Below, in pieces: positions 11,499 through 22,483 of a stretch of 64,000 nucleotides of DNA (positions are counted from its first letter, which is position 1; the number at the start of each line of letters is the position of its first letter). The translations under genes were made by a program, and so were the position numbers. Under the pieces are notes generated by a model. It saw only the letters and a program-made list of their open reading frames with translations, was not told the DNA's origin and searched no databases. The stretch covers positions 138,432 through 202,431 of the forward strand of contig JH152800.1 of the NCBI GenBank assembly GCA_000226015.1, read 5' to 3'. The stretch comes from Mnemiopsis leidyi (Eukaryota > Ctenophora > Tentaculata > Lobata > Bolinopsidae).

Positions 11499-14400
11499 GT
11501 CTGTATTTTTTAATGATTTTAGTCAATAGTCGGCAATTACTTATTACAGATTACGTTTGCCATAGTTTATTGAACTTGAGATTTTTCAATGATAAATTAT
11601 TACTGTGGTCTTGTGAGGGAAGGCAACAATTCTAAAATTAAACGACTTAGATTGAGTACTTGGGAAATTCACTGGATCGTCCTAAAGATGTCTCTCTAAA
11701 TCTCAACGGATCGCATTTCCGAATGGGAGTCATGATGGTAAACTCTTTTTCAGAACTTTCTCAGCTTAGAAAACTGCTCCTTTTGCTATTTGCTTTTTTC
11801 TTGTTTCTCCCCTTGTAGGAAGTGCTGCCTACTATCTCTTTCCCAAACCTCCAGGAGACCCCGTTTGTAATAAAGGAAGATGCAGGCTGTACCGGGACGT
11901 ACTGCTACCGGGGTTTTTGTGTGGATCTGATAGAGAAGTTGTCACGTGACCTCCACTTCACCTACGAGCTGCAGGAGTCTGATGATGGCAAGTGGGGAGG
12001 TTACGATAACAAGACTGATACTTGGGACGGTCTCGTCAGAATGCTCATTGACAAGGTACTTGAGTATACATACTATACTTTCGTATAGTCTACCAATACA
12101 TTGACAAGGTACTTGAGTATTCTATACTTTTGTATTGTCTACAAATACATTGCATTATGTATTCAAGCTGTAATTTTAATGACTCTAGTTGCCCGGCTGA
12201 TTTGTTTAAAACTTAAAATTGTGCTTTACTATAAGTTTTTGTTTATTCCTATTGTTACCATCGCCAAATCCAGAAAATAGATGTCGCAGCTGTGCACTTG
12301 TCGATAAATTCACTTCGAGAGCGGTACATAGACTTTACAGTTCCCTTCATGGATGCTGGGCTAATGGTCGTCGTCAAAGGGGAAACCCACGCTAACAGCA
12401 ACACTTTCTTCTTTCTTTCTCCCTTCAGTGCTGAAGTTTGGTCAGTTAATTCTCGCGGATCTTGATTTTTATCAAATCAATCAAATGACAGCTACCTATA
12501 ACCCACAAAAACACATAGTTCTAAGTCTAACGAGTTTTGACTGAAATGTCGCTGTTTAATTGTTTAAGTTGTTTAATTATTTAATTGTTGCCGTACTGCC
12601 CAGGTATTGCATCTTGCTAGCATGTGTTGGAGTAACTGTTCTCGTCTGTGTGATGAACAAAGTATCCCCTTTCGGAAAGTACGGAGCGAAGATGCACGCT
12701 CTCATGACATGTCCCTGCAGAAAGTGCGTCCTAAACCGTACTCTCGCTATTCAAGGTACTCTGGCAGTAAGTTTAACGACTTGAACAAATCCTACGACTC
12801 ATATTGCCATGCTTTTCGATTGGGGCTAGGAACAATTGAAACGACAGCTAATAGTAATCGATTTAACCGTTCAGGTATAAAAAGTCTGCAAAAACCTGAG
12901 GAATATGAATGTCAAGTGGAGCAGCTAGAGGCAGAAGCAAAGGACCGGCTGGACCAGCTGTCCATGTTCAACTCATCCTGGATGATAAACGCTTCTCTTC
13001 TCGGGCAGTCCCCGGTCGAGGGAGGACCGTACTGTGCGTCAGGTCGGGTCATCCTGATGGCGTGGTGGTTCTTCATGATGATCTTGTCTGCCATGTATAC
13101 GGCCAACTTAGCTGCTTTTCTAACAGGTAGGATACAACGCCTCTAGATGATGATCACAAGTTGTCCAGTTGTATTGATGTAATCTACCACTTCTTATTTG
13201 GAAGGTTGAGACTAATGAAACGTCAGGAAAAAAACGTCATGAAAAAACGTCATGAAAAAACCACCCTAGTAAACAGATTGCACGTCGGGCTACAGGGAGT
13301 AGAAGATCTACTAAAACAGGACGAGTACAAGTGGGGGACGGTCTTCTCTACCAATCCTGAGATACTGATGAGGAACTCAATAAAAGACGTGTACAGACGA
13401 CTCATGGCCAAAGCTATCAATGTTGGGGATGCTGAAAGTGGTTACGCTAAAGTTTGTTCTCCATTCTTAAAATTTCATCTTTAAAATTTTATTCTCCTTC
13501 ATCGACCCATTTTCCTTGGCCTGAACTTATATCAAGCTTTAGAACAGATTTTGCATAGCTCTTTGCATAGAATAACGTTTCTAAATATTTAGCCTATTTA
13601 AATTTAGATGTTATAAGAAGAATAACTGAATAAGTATAACGTTTCTAAATATTGACCCCATGCAAGTTAAGATGTTACTCTAGTCTAGGACATTAGTGAA
13701 TTACCTAGGCCTAGAGAGACAAGAGTAACATGACTATTCCCTCCAGGCGGGAAGAGAGAAATTCGCGTTCATATACGAGTCTCCGTACCTGGAATACAAA
13801 CAACAACTGTCGTGTGACAACGTCACAGACCTGATGACTGTAGGGGAGGAGTTCAGCAAATTTGGGTACTTTGCTCTTTTCTGTTTCTTTTATTAATTAA
13901 GAAACTTTAAGTTCTAATTCTAGTTCTATTGTTCGTTGCTCGTTATGTTTCATTTGAACCTGTAAGAAATGAAAAATGCCAAATTAAATAGTTTTGATAC
14001 CACAGATTAGCCTTTGGAATACAACGAAATGCTCCGTTTGCGGAGATAATAAACCACAAGATACTGGAATATAAAGAAGTGGGGTGGCTGGAGGAATTGT
14101 GGCAAAAGTGGCTAAAAGAAGGAGTATCCTGTCCGGGTCAGGAGGTATGTTATCATATATTTTGTGCTCTTGAGGTTAAACTTAAGCTATCATGCAATTT
14201 CTCTCCTTTTAATTTCAATGAGTTTAGTAATGTAAAATATTTTGACAAGCCTACGGCTACAGGTGTATCTCCAAATTGATTTACTAGCATTCACCGCAGC
14301 ACTCCGATTTTGAAAAAGATGAAGTCATACAGCGAGGTTCGACACTAGACATGGGTTATTTAGCAGGACTTTTTATAAGCCTGGGTTTCATGGTCGGCAT

Positions 14401-16367
14401 AACAGTCTTAGTTGGCGTGAGTTGAACTAAGTAACGACTTAAGGGGGAATTGTAAAAATTTAGCTAGACCAACGGACTGTACAGTAACCTAAAGCACCCT
14501 AATGGGCATCAATTGCACCACTTATTTTTTGATTCTAAGATGACGCATTTTTAAAAATCGCAAAAAGACAATATTTTCGAGAATTTGGAAATTTTTGGAA
14601 ATTTACATTGCATGAATAAAAATCAGCCGTTTCTAATTGAATCATGCTGAAAATTTGCACGAATTTTATTTATACCTTAGTTAAGCAGCTGTAAAAATTT
14701 CACGAAAAACTAATAAAAGTTGACTCAATGGCACCTATCCAAAGTTGCCAAGTCCCAAAAATTTCTTTTTTATGTTAACTAACTTTGAAAATTTGCACAC
14801 GCTACTGTGAAATGTCAAGCACCTTGAAACTTTGCACACAGGTAGAAGACAGTGATAGAAAAATTTTGATGCTATGAAAAGTCTGTTTCCAAGGAAAGGG
14901 GAAAGATTTATGGNNNNNNNNNNAACTTTTATTAGTTTTCGTTGAAATTTTTACTAGCTGCTTAACAAAGGTATAATAAAATTCGTGCAAATTTTCAGCA
15001 TGATTCAATTAGAAACGGCTGATTTTTATTCATGCAATGTAAATTTCCAAAAATTTCCAAATTCTCGGAAAAGTTTTCTTTTTGCGATTTTTAAAAATGC
15101 GTCATCTTTAGAATCAAAAAATAAGTAGTGCAATTGATGCCCATTAGGGTGCTTTAGGTTACTGTACAGTCCGTTGGTCTAGCTTCCACAAACCCCTGTT
15201 TGCTACAATTCCCCCTTAATTATAACTCATTAGACAGTTTTTGTTTTGTCGTTGCATTAACGTTTACAATCACATTGATAAGGATTACTGTCATTACAGG
15301 GATATACATGAATATATACACGAATCGTTTTCAGGGATGTGAACTTATGTACGCATCATTGAAGGATGCCTACGGAACGAAGCCTACTTGTGATGCAACT
15401 ATGGTTATGAATATGAGAAACGCTCCTCGAAATATCACTGTAAGTCGAACAGTGAGGGAAAGTGGGCCAGGGTCGTTGGACGTTGAATAACTTTAATTTT
15501 CACGCTGAACTGTTCCTAATCAGGATGCAAATTTGTTTTCACATTTGTGATTTATTTGCGGTTCTTCAATCTTATTTGTCAATATCATTGGTCAATGGTC
15601 AATCGATGTCACAAGTGTAAAAATTGTTATGATCCACCCATTCACGAGTTGCTTTACAAAATAAAATTGTACTCAAATAGGCCTCATGATTTGTACTATT
15701 TACCACCCATTGTAAGAGCTTGTAACCTTTCACTTTCAGGAGTCTGCTCCATTTAAGTTTTGGGCAGCACTCTCCCGAAGATGGCAACTTCTAAAATATG
15801 ACTTCAAGGAACATTGGTGGACTATTGAGGCTTTTAGAAAGTATAAATTGCGGAGCAAGCAATGTGCAGATGGGACCACTCAAACAAAGAAACATTACTG
15901 GTAGGTCGATTGGAGTTGTTTTACGATTGTTCAGTGTTTCCAATTTCAGTTTAACTCAAAAAGTATGGGGGGCCATAACGGCGGTTAAATTTACCCTTTA
16001 CTCACTTGCACGCTTTTTTAAATTGAACAAACAATCTATAGGCTTACAAAGACTCACTTTCAGTTTGCAACTATCCAACTCGACATCCTGGGACCTAGAT
16101 CAACGGGACCTTCCCCCTCCTCCTCGACAGAGAAGCGGCTCAGTCCCTGACTACACCACGATATCAGATAACGATCACATCATCAGAAAATTGAGAGAAG
16201 CATCTAATGAGTGTGACATGTCAAGGACACTGTTTTTAAGTCATTCTAAATCAGATGAGGCCAAGTTTATTTCAAGGTCCGATGCAGACATTTCGGCAGT
16301 TTTTAAGTATAGGCCAAGTCCAACAGACAAGGGAACCACAACCAGCAGCAGTGAAATGTTGTCATGA
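8264..16367 (+). CDS. Ionotropic glutamate receptor subunit, 20 exons, complete
   Basis: Exons: 8264-8360, 8573-8728, 8854-8976, 9244-9317, 9533-9602, 9794-9987, 10480-10728, 10896-11081, 11340-11498, 11819-12055, 12274-12440, 12604-12755, 12875-13126, 13270-13451, 13747-13865, 14006-14144, 14300-14416, 15335-15439, 15740-15900, 16064-16367. All phases close, giving 1080 residues. Order: signal peptide (1-16), amino-terminal domain (about 30-430), S1 ligand-binding half, M1, pore loop, M3, S2, M4 (about 868-891), 190-residue cytoplasmic tail. It forms a tetrameric ligand-gated cation channel in the plasma membrane. The ligand carboxylate arginine is in SLRERYIDF and the acidic ligand contact is in FAFIYES, so an amino-acid ligand is likely. 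SPFGKY after M1 and the pore-loop length resemble GluN1; placement in NMDA-like or epsilon groups is unresolved. The tail has a PPPPRQR proline motif. AATAAA lies at 16491-16496. Confidence 0.93.
12046..12151 (+). repeat. 53-bp tandem duplication spanning the exon 10 donor
   Basis: CATTGACAAGGTACTTGAG starts at 12046 and again at 12099, and the following intron sequence is also similar (TATACTTT.GTAT.GTCTAC.AATAC in both). Each copy contains the last codons of exon 10 and a GTACTT donor. The phase-consistent donor is the first (12056); the copy 53 bases later would shift the frame. Confidence 0.8.
13219..13260 (+). repeat. Short AACGTCATGAAAA repeat before exon 14
   Basis: Three near-copies of a 13-14 base unit (AACGTCAGGAAAAA, then AACGTCATGAAAA twice) occupy the place where the pyrimidine tract and branch point of intron 13 should be. 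The exon 14 acceptor CCACCCTAG follows directly. Confidence 0.65.
14439..15219. mobile_element. Fold-back / MITE-like DNA element with TTAA ends
   Basis: Two arms form a long inverted repeat: 14439-14721 and 14924-15219, about 95% alike by eye, apart from a roughly 15-base length difference near the outer end. The termini read TTAAGGGGGAATTGTA and its complement, so the target duplication is TTAA (piggyBac-like) or, read differently, TA (Tc1/mariner-like with an AGGGGG terminus). There is no coding capacity, so it would be non-autonomous. About 190 bases between the left arm and the run of N are not matched by the right side, so the centre is incomplete. It lies in intron 17 of the glutamate receptor, between M4 and the cytoplasmic-tail exons. 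Confidence 0.8.
14914..14923. other. Assembly gap (10 N)
   Basis: Ten undetermined bases lie exactly at the inner edge of the right arm of the inverted repeat. The true gap length is probably unknown. Long palindromes commonly break assemblies at this point. Confidence 0.95.
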
Positions 16368-16490
16368 AATTTTTGACGAAGTTTACATTACATTACATTT
16401 ATGTCGTAACCATCGGCACCCGAATGTGGAGATATTGTATTAATTCTTTATTTCTGTGTTTGTTAAACACTGATTGTTGAACAAGTTGGC

Positions 16491-16496
16491 AATAAA
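16491..16496 (+). terminator. Poly(A) signal of the glutamate receptor gene
   Basis: AATAAA about 125 bases after the TGA at 16365-16367. It is the first canonical hexamer downstream of the stop on this strand. Confidence 0.6.
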
Positions 16497-16500
16497 CCTT

Positions 16501-18930
16501 GGCAAAAAATGGTATATGCACTGACCTGTGACCATGACCATAACACCGTGAGATTTGCCCCATGGCCAATGGTCAAATGTCGAGTTTTGCCATTTGACCA
16601 GAGGAGGTGCCTCAAATTTTAGACTCCTCGTTAAGTGTACAATTTAACACGTTAAAAACAAGTTTTTTGTTTTTCTGATCGAGGGAACCGAAAAAGCCCA
16701 AAAATCGACCTTAACTGTTTGTAACTGGACAAACGGTTGCTAGTATAGAATTGAACGCTGATAGATAAATAGGTCCCAGAACCCAAAGGCAAAAATATTT
16801 TCTCCTATTCGAAAATTACACCTTCCGGAAGTGTTTCTGAGTTCCTCATACTGGGCCGACTGTTGGGATCACTATGTCAATTCACATTTCCACGTAGAAT
16901 CTTTTGTCTTGACTTCGGAGCCCAAGAAGGCTCCCTTATAGGAAGTTTACGAATCCAAAATGTCATAGGTGCCCGTGCAGTTAATCTAGGAATCTGAGCC
17001 TTTGAAGGCGATATGCATGACCATGCTGATATAAAATTTCGCGTAGAATCATATGGTCATCGTTTTGGAGCCAGAGAGGTGGAGGGGGGGGGGGGTTGAA
17101 AAAGGTCGACCTTTCGTGCCCCACTTAGAAACATAATAATATTACCAAGAATAAAAGGTTTTGGATGCCTAAACCCGATTTTGAAGAACACGCATTGGAC
17201 GAAAAACCAACTTAAAGTAAGCAAAAAATGAGCAAAATTATCACAGGATTCTTTATCAACTAAGTTATAAATGCTGTAGGAGAATGCAAATTTACGAGCA
17301 ATTCCACATTTTAGGATCAGGGAAAATCGATGCCGGTTACAGGGAATTTTATTCATGGTCTTATCAATTAGATAATTAAAAATCTGTGTTTTGGATTTTG
17401 CTGTTACGGATATTTCAACTGGGACATCCTGTAAAGATTTATACGACTAATTGCTTTAAACTTAAAGTCGATGGACTTTGGTCAGATGCATGGTATATTG
17501 CTATAAGGTTTTGGTTCTATATGCCGGACCCTATATGACTTTTAATCAATTCGAGTTCGAAAGCATTCATTTTACCGTAAAATGGCAAATGCTGACTTTA
17601 TTTTATAAAATTAAAACGATTTACATTAGATAAAAGATGAGAAAATTCTTTTATATAAATAATTTAAGTCCGAAATGGATTAAAAACAATTGAAATTTTA
17701 CACATTGACTTTTCCAACACTTATAAAATATCTCCTTGCAGCGTTGAAAGTCTGAAGTAATTTACTTTCCCACTTATTGCTTATCAATCGCCATCATGTA
17801 AATTTTGAAAACATAAATTTTAGTTTTGATTTACCTCTAAACAACAACCTATAAATAAGATTTCAAATAGACAAAAGATTATCTGTGGATTGAAACCACA
17901 ATTTTTACACGAGTCTTTATTTCGTAAAACGTAAGCATTTATAAATTTTCGCACGACTAAGCTAAATATCAAGAGTTTAAAAAACCTAGAAATATTTTTA
18001 GGACACAGAGTGTTGAGATACCAATGTATCAAACCTCTAACTTGCATACAACTTTCGGCAGTGAAAGCTATTTGAACTTCAAGAAAATGTTAGTGAACTT
18101 GTGCCGTTTTACTCTTTCATTCTATTATGAGAGCTAGGTATTTATATATTCCCACTAGTAATAATGCATTCCAAGCAGGCAGATAAAAAACAATGCATAA
18201 AGCGGAAACAATAATCTGGTGAATTTGTTAGAAAGAAATCCAAGCACCCGCAAAACAACAAAAATCTGGGTCACAAAACTTAGTTTAACCACCTAACGAC
18301 GACCACTTCTTTTATATTGGGCAACAATTAACATTTACCAGCGTTATCGAATTAACGATCGCAATTAATCGAGGTCGCGGCAACCTAACACTTAATGGAT
18401 AACGCCACTCAACTGCAAATGTCTGAACTTCTTTCATGAAAAACTGAGCTTACTACGATTAAACTTTATTAGGAAATAAACTTTGGAGCTATCGCAGCAA
18501 AATGGGATGAATAATTTGTCTAGAACTATAAATCAATTGATCGTAGTAAACTCGTTGATATATAAAACTTCGTCAAAATTATAGTATTTGTACAAATAAT
18601 CTACAATAATATAAACAGAAAGAATGAAGGGCAGCTTCATAAACAGTTTATATCATATCAGCAAATTCTTTCATGTTTTTGCTTGTTATTGTCCGAAAAT
18701 CGGCCAGCTGCCAGCGATTCCATCACCAGTGAAACAATAAAAACACAGCATTCACAGCTCTACAAATACATTATACAACAGCAGAAATGAAAACGAACCC
18801 TGACCACTCAAAAACGTCGCACCGGATCACACGAGAAATGTTTCCGGATTTGCTGAACAAAACATGGACCTAACGATTAGTTATAGTCTAGTGAAGTGTC
18901 AATCAATCAACTAATAAACCACTAGTAAGA
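16501..18930. other. Convergent intergenic region, receptor to plexin
   Basis: About 2.4 kb between two 3' ends. It contains a poly-G tract of about a dozen bases at 17084-17096 and no frame with family resemblance. The 3' UTR of plexin runs leftward from 18930. TTTATT near 18463-18468 is an AATAAA on the minus strand and a candidate plexin poly(A) signal. Confidence 0.45.
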
Positions 18931-21900
18931 CTACACTAAGTTGGGCGCCGATAACAGGCTGGCGTCAATGATGGATGTGAATTTGAGGTTGAGCGAGGGT
19001 GAGTCAGGGCCGAAGGAGGCCTGTAACTGTTTCTGATACTTGTCGGCGATGGAGAGGAGTTCGGAGACGGCCACCGTGGAGTTCAGGCCGGTAGGAGGGA
19101 GTCCTGTCAGGAAGTCTAGAGGGGCAGAGGGCAGGGAGGAAACCTGGGGGAAATCCCGCTGTTAGAATTCAATTGATTTTCTATCTTGTTACTTTCAACT
19201 TTTATCTTTAAAAATGTGTATGAAATTTATGATTTAATTGAAAGTTGCAAAGAAAAGAGATGGGCTGTAAAATCACCTGTTCGTAGTGTTTCTGGACTTG
19301 TTTCCTGTATCTGGGGATGTCTTTGGCGTATAATAGTTTATTGATAGGGGAGTCTTTGGTGAGTCCCTTATCTGACGTTGAACACGAGTCCATGAAGATG
19401 CCACATACGATATTCAGAGAAGAGTCGATGGTGGGAGTCTGGTCGATGTCAAGGAGGAACTGTGGGTTCTTAATCACGTTCATCCAGAATCGTAGTGATA
19501 AACTGTTGTTTTTCCACGTATGTATGCACGCCTGGGATTGAAATTTGTGATGAATATTATTGTGGCGGAGGATTGAAAAACATCAACCATCCAATCACTA
19601 CAACTGATGAAGTTTAACACTCTGAAATAAAGGGAGACTTCAGCAGCAGACAAACAACATATCATTATCAAAGTAAAACAAGATCCCACCTGATTGTGAA
19701 GGAGGTTGTGACGCTGAGCTTGCCGCTCCAGGAAGTCAAACAGGTACTTGACGCAGGGCGGCACCCTCTCTCGGGACATGAATACGGTACAGAGGAGATC
19801 GTCCACGTACGGCTGGAGGGTTCCTTTAGTCGACAGGAGGCGGGTTAGGAACACCTGAGGCAGATTTACTTTTAGGGTACAGAAATGTAAAGAAAATTAC
19901 GGAGTTTGTGTCAGAGAGGATGTGTGTTTTTGGTTTTGTTGCCATGCCTGTCAGATCCATTTCAGTGGCTCCATATTTTATGTAGGATCATGATTCGAAA
20001 ACAATGAGATGCCAGAATTTTTGCAGTAAGTAAGCAGTGGAGTTCCTAATATCAATACGGGGAGGAGATCTTACCTCAGACATCATCTTGGTGCTGAGAA
20101 GAGTGTCAGTTTCGCTGATGTCGTTACCCGGTTTAACGAGATGATAAACCTGGTGTCGCTCCTCTGACTTCTCACTTTCGCTGGTATTCATACCGGCTGT
20201 TATCAGGTTACCTTTACTCCTGAGAGAGGGCTCGGTTACCTAACGTGTTCTAGAGTTGGAGGAACCGAGATATAACCAAAAATGAACATAGAATGTAATT
20301 TCCGAAATCTTTAAAACTGGCGCAATCATTGAAAAATTTTGAAAATCGGAAAAAGTGGAATTATCAATAAAGACCATGCCGTGTAGTAAATATTTTAGGT
20401 AGTACCTGTACCGTTTGGTAGTGAGGAAGCTAGCTTTCCGTCTGTCTGTGGTAGGACTGAGTGAGCTGTGTTCGGAGTCTGTGCTGAGAGGTATCATTGC
20501 CAGGACAGGCTGAGTGTCCTCCAACTTGTAGTCAGCCAGAGTACTCAGCTTCCTCCAACCTTCTACTATAGGAGCCTGGTTCTCCCGGAGGATGATGGGA
20601 GTGTTCCCAGTTCGGATGTACATCAGGTCGAACGATTCGATTGGGGGTATTTGGGAGGCGGGCTTTCCTCGATGTACTGATTCTATAACCTGGAAGTGGA
20701 GTTTTAAGCGATTATTGTAGGCTAGGCCGCTAGGGTAGTGTCAGTGATACTTGATTAGGAAGCAAATAAGGATTCAATGAGAACAGCTGTTTTTGTTACA
20801 TTCAAGAGACGTACCTTTCGTTTAGCCTGCTTGATGCTGTCACACGTAAGCAAGGTGACTGGATGTTCGTTCTTGTTGAGGTCTCTGACGGTCCCAGAAA
20901 TCGTCTTAAACTCTATAGTCTCTCTCAACATTTTCTCGTTGTTCAGACTGAGTTTAGCTTCATATGTTATCTCGTCCTGGGGTCCTAGATCCAGCTGCTG
21001 CTTGATCGCCGAAAACAGGGTGAAGATTGATTTTCCCGCGTTTTCTGAAGGGAGAAAGATATAAAAATTATAATTCTGTGAAGCCGAGAGAATCTTGATC
21101 TATGAACATAAACGAGGACGGATTTCTAAACTCAACATGCCGTAAATTCGATCTTCAAGAAAGCAATGTTAACTACTGAATAAAGATTAAACATACGTCT
21201 GAGGTATTGGTAACAACAGTAGTTGAGCCAATGAGTTAGAAGCTTGTCAGCTACACTTTCTGTTCTACGTAGAAGTAATTGTGGGTGGTTCTTCTTGGCC
21301 AGGAACTTGTCTATCAGCTTCTCCATCAGGGAGAACAGCACCTGCAGTGGAATGAGATTAGATTTATGGGAGTTTTTGAGGTTATGAGTGAGAATGGGAA
21401 TTCATGTGAAAATTGGTAAACATTACTTAGATATTTATATATTTTGTCATGTACGAACCTCGGTGAGGTATCCCATATCGTTGCTGATGACAATGACCAG
21501 AAGACTAGCCATCTTGCACTTGTTTGCCACATCAAAGTGAGGGTCAGCCTCCACTACCTCTACAAACTTCTGTAGGAACGATTTATTCCTTAGCAACCGT
21601 CTAAACTGAGCAACACGCGGTGTTTCCACCACTTTGGAGCCCGGGGCGCTGAGTCGCGCTAGGAGATCCTTGGTGTCTGGCTCTGTGCCAGGGAACAAAA
21701 CGTTCGCCATGAAGTCGGAGAAAGGTCGGAAGGGAATCTCCGCTATGTTGCCATGTACATCAGTAAGCTGCATTTGGAGGGCGGTAAAAGCGTCCTTGCA
21801 CTCGTTCGCAACACGCATTTCCAGTTTCTCCATGTGCATTCGAACGGTTTTCAGGGTTCGGCGATGCGAGCGTTGGCTTCTGTGATACCTATAAAATTGA

Positions 21901-22483
21901 ATAAACGTTATATGTTTTAATCTAGATTTACATAATCATTATTTTCATTACATACAGAGTACAAAAGATCAGGCAAAAATACAAAATTTTGTGCTAAAAA
22001 CATACTTGAGTCCCACATAGGATAGAAGAACAACCAGAACAATGAAGCCAGCAATAGGAATGATGATAGCCACGTAAGGAATACCACCAGAAGGACTCTT
22101 TGTATAGTACAACTTTCCCACTGTATGTTTCCAGTTTCCAAGTTGAACCTTCACCACCGCTGTGTATTCCGACGAGTATTTCTTGTCGTGAGACCGCTTG
22201 TCGGGAGCTGTCGTGACGTCATCAGATGCCCCACGCATCTTGCGTGACTCCTCACGCAATTTGCCGGAATCCTCACGTTTAGAACGTGAGTGTGCGTTTT
22301 GCTCACGGTAGTTTTTGAGGGTTTTGTAGGTGGGCGGTACAAAGATGACGTGATCGTTAGTAACTGTGGACGCGGTTACCGAGTACTCCCCGACAAAGAC
22401 TTTGAGACCAGCCACCTTGTTTAGACCGTGCCCGTTTATCACAAACTGTTGTCCGCCAGAGAGGGGCCATTCGATAAAACCAT
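18931..22483 (-). other. Plexin exons 17-25: last IPT, membrane helix and GAP domain
   Basis: Residues 1109-1887. Exon 17 holds the last IPT-like unit, interrupted by a charged loop with a furin-type RSKR (about residues 1175-1178), and the membrane helix ([20 protein letters not shown]). Exon 18 gives the basic juxtamembrane coiled region and the start of the GAP fold ([17 protein letters not shown]). Exon 19 has [17 protein letters not shown] with the first Arg pair (about 1436-1437). Exons 20-21 hold the Rho-binding insert (ending near [12 protein letters not shown]). Exon 23 has [18 protein letters not shown], and exon 24 has [10 protein letters not shown] (Arg about 1746) and [12 protein letters not shown]. 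The last 70 residues diverge from bilaterian plexins, and I see no clear PDZ-binding end. Confidence 0.93.

Larger units (their letters stand above)
11819..14416 (+). other. Receptor exons 10-17: ligand-binding core and channel
   Basis: Residues 437-891. S1 holds ETPFVI and a C-x5-C-x4-C pattern before VDLIEKL (Cys in GCTG, YCY and GFC). M1 starts at residue 571 (WYCILLACVG). The M1-to-pore linker is about 70 residues, longer than the usual 25 or so; it carries a CPCRKC cluster, then an acidic helical stretch. The pore reads NASLLGQSPVEGG, aligning with GluN1 LLNSGIGEG so that the usual Asn (Q/R/N site) is Gly and the next residue is Gln. M3 ends with MYTANLAAFLT, where most family members have SYTANLAAFLT. 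S2 contains GVEDLLKQDE, FAFIYESPYLEY and WLEELWQKWL, and M4 is DMGYLAGLFISLGFMVG. Exon 14 begins at a 3' splice site with a poor pyrimidine tract. Confidence 0.88.

Noticed and set aside
12756-12780. Strong GTAAGT donor just after receptor exon 12
   Set aside because: Using it would put exon 13 in a frame that stops at once. The weaker GTACTC donor at 12756 keeps the phase.
17057-17356. 99-codon minus-strand frame between the receptor and plexin
   Set aside because: Hydrophobic and Phe-rich from AT-rich DNA. No similarity, start context or splice sites to support it.
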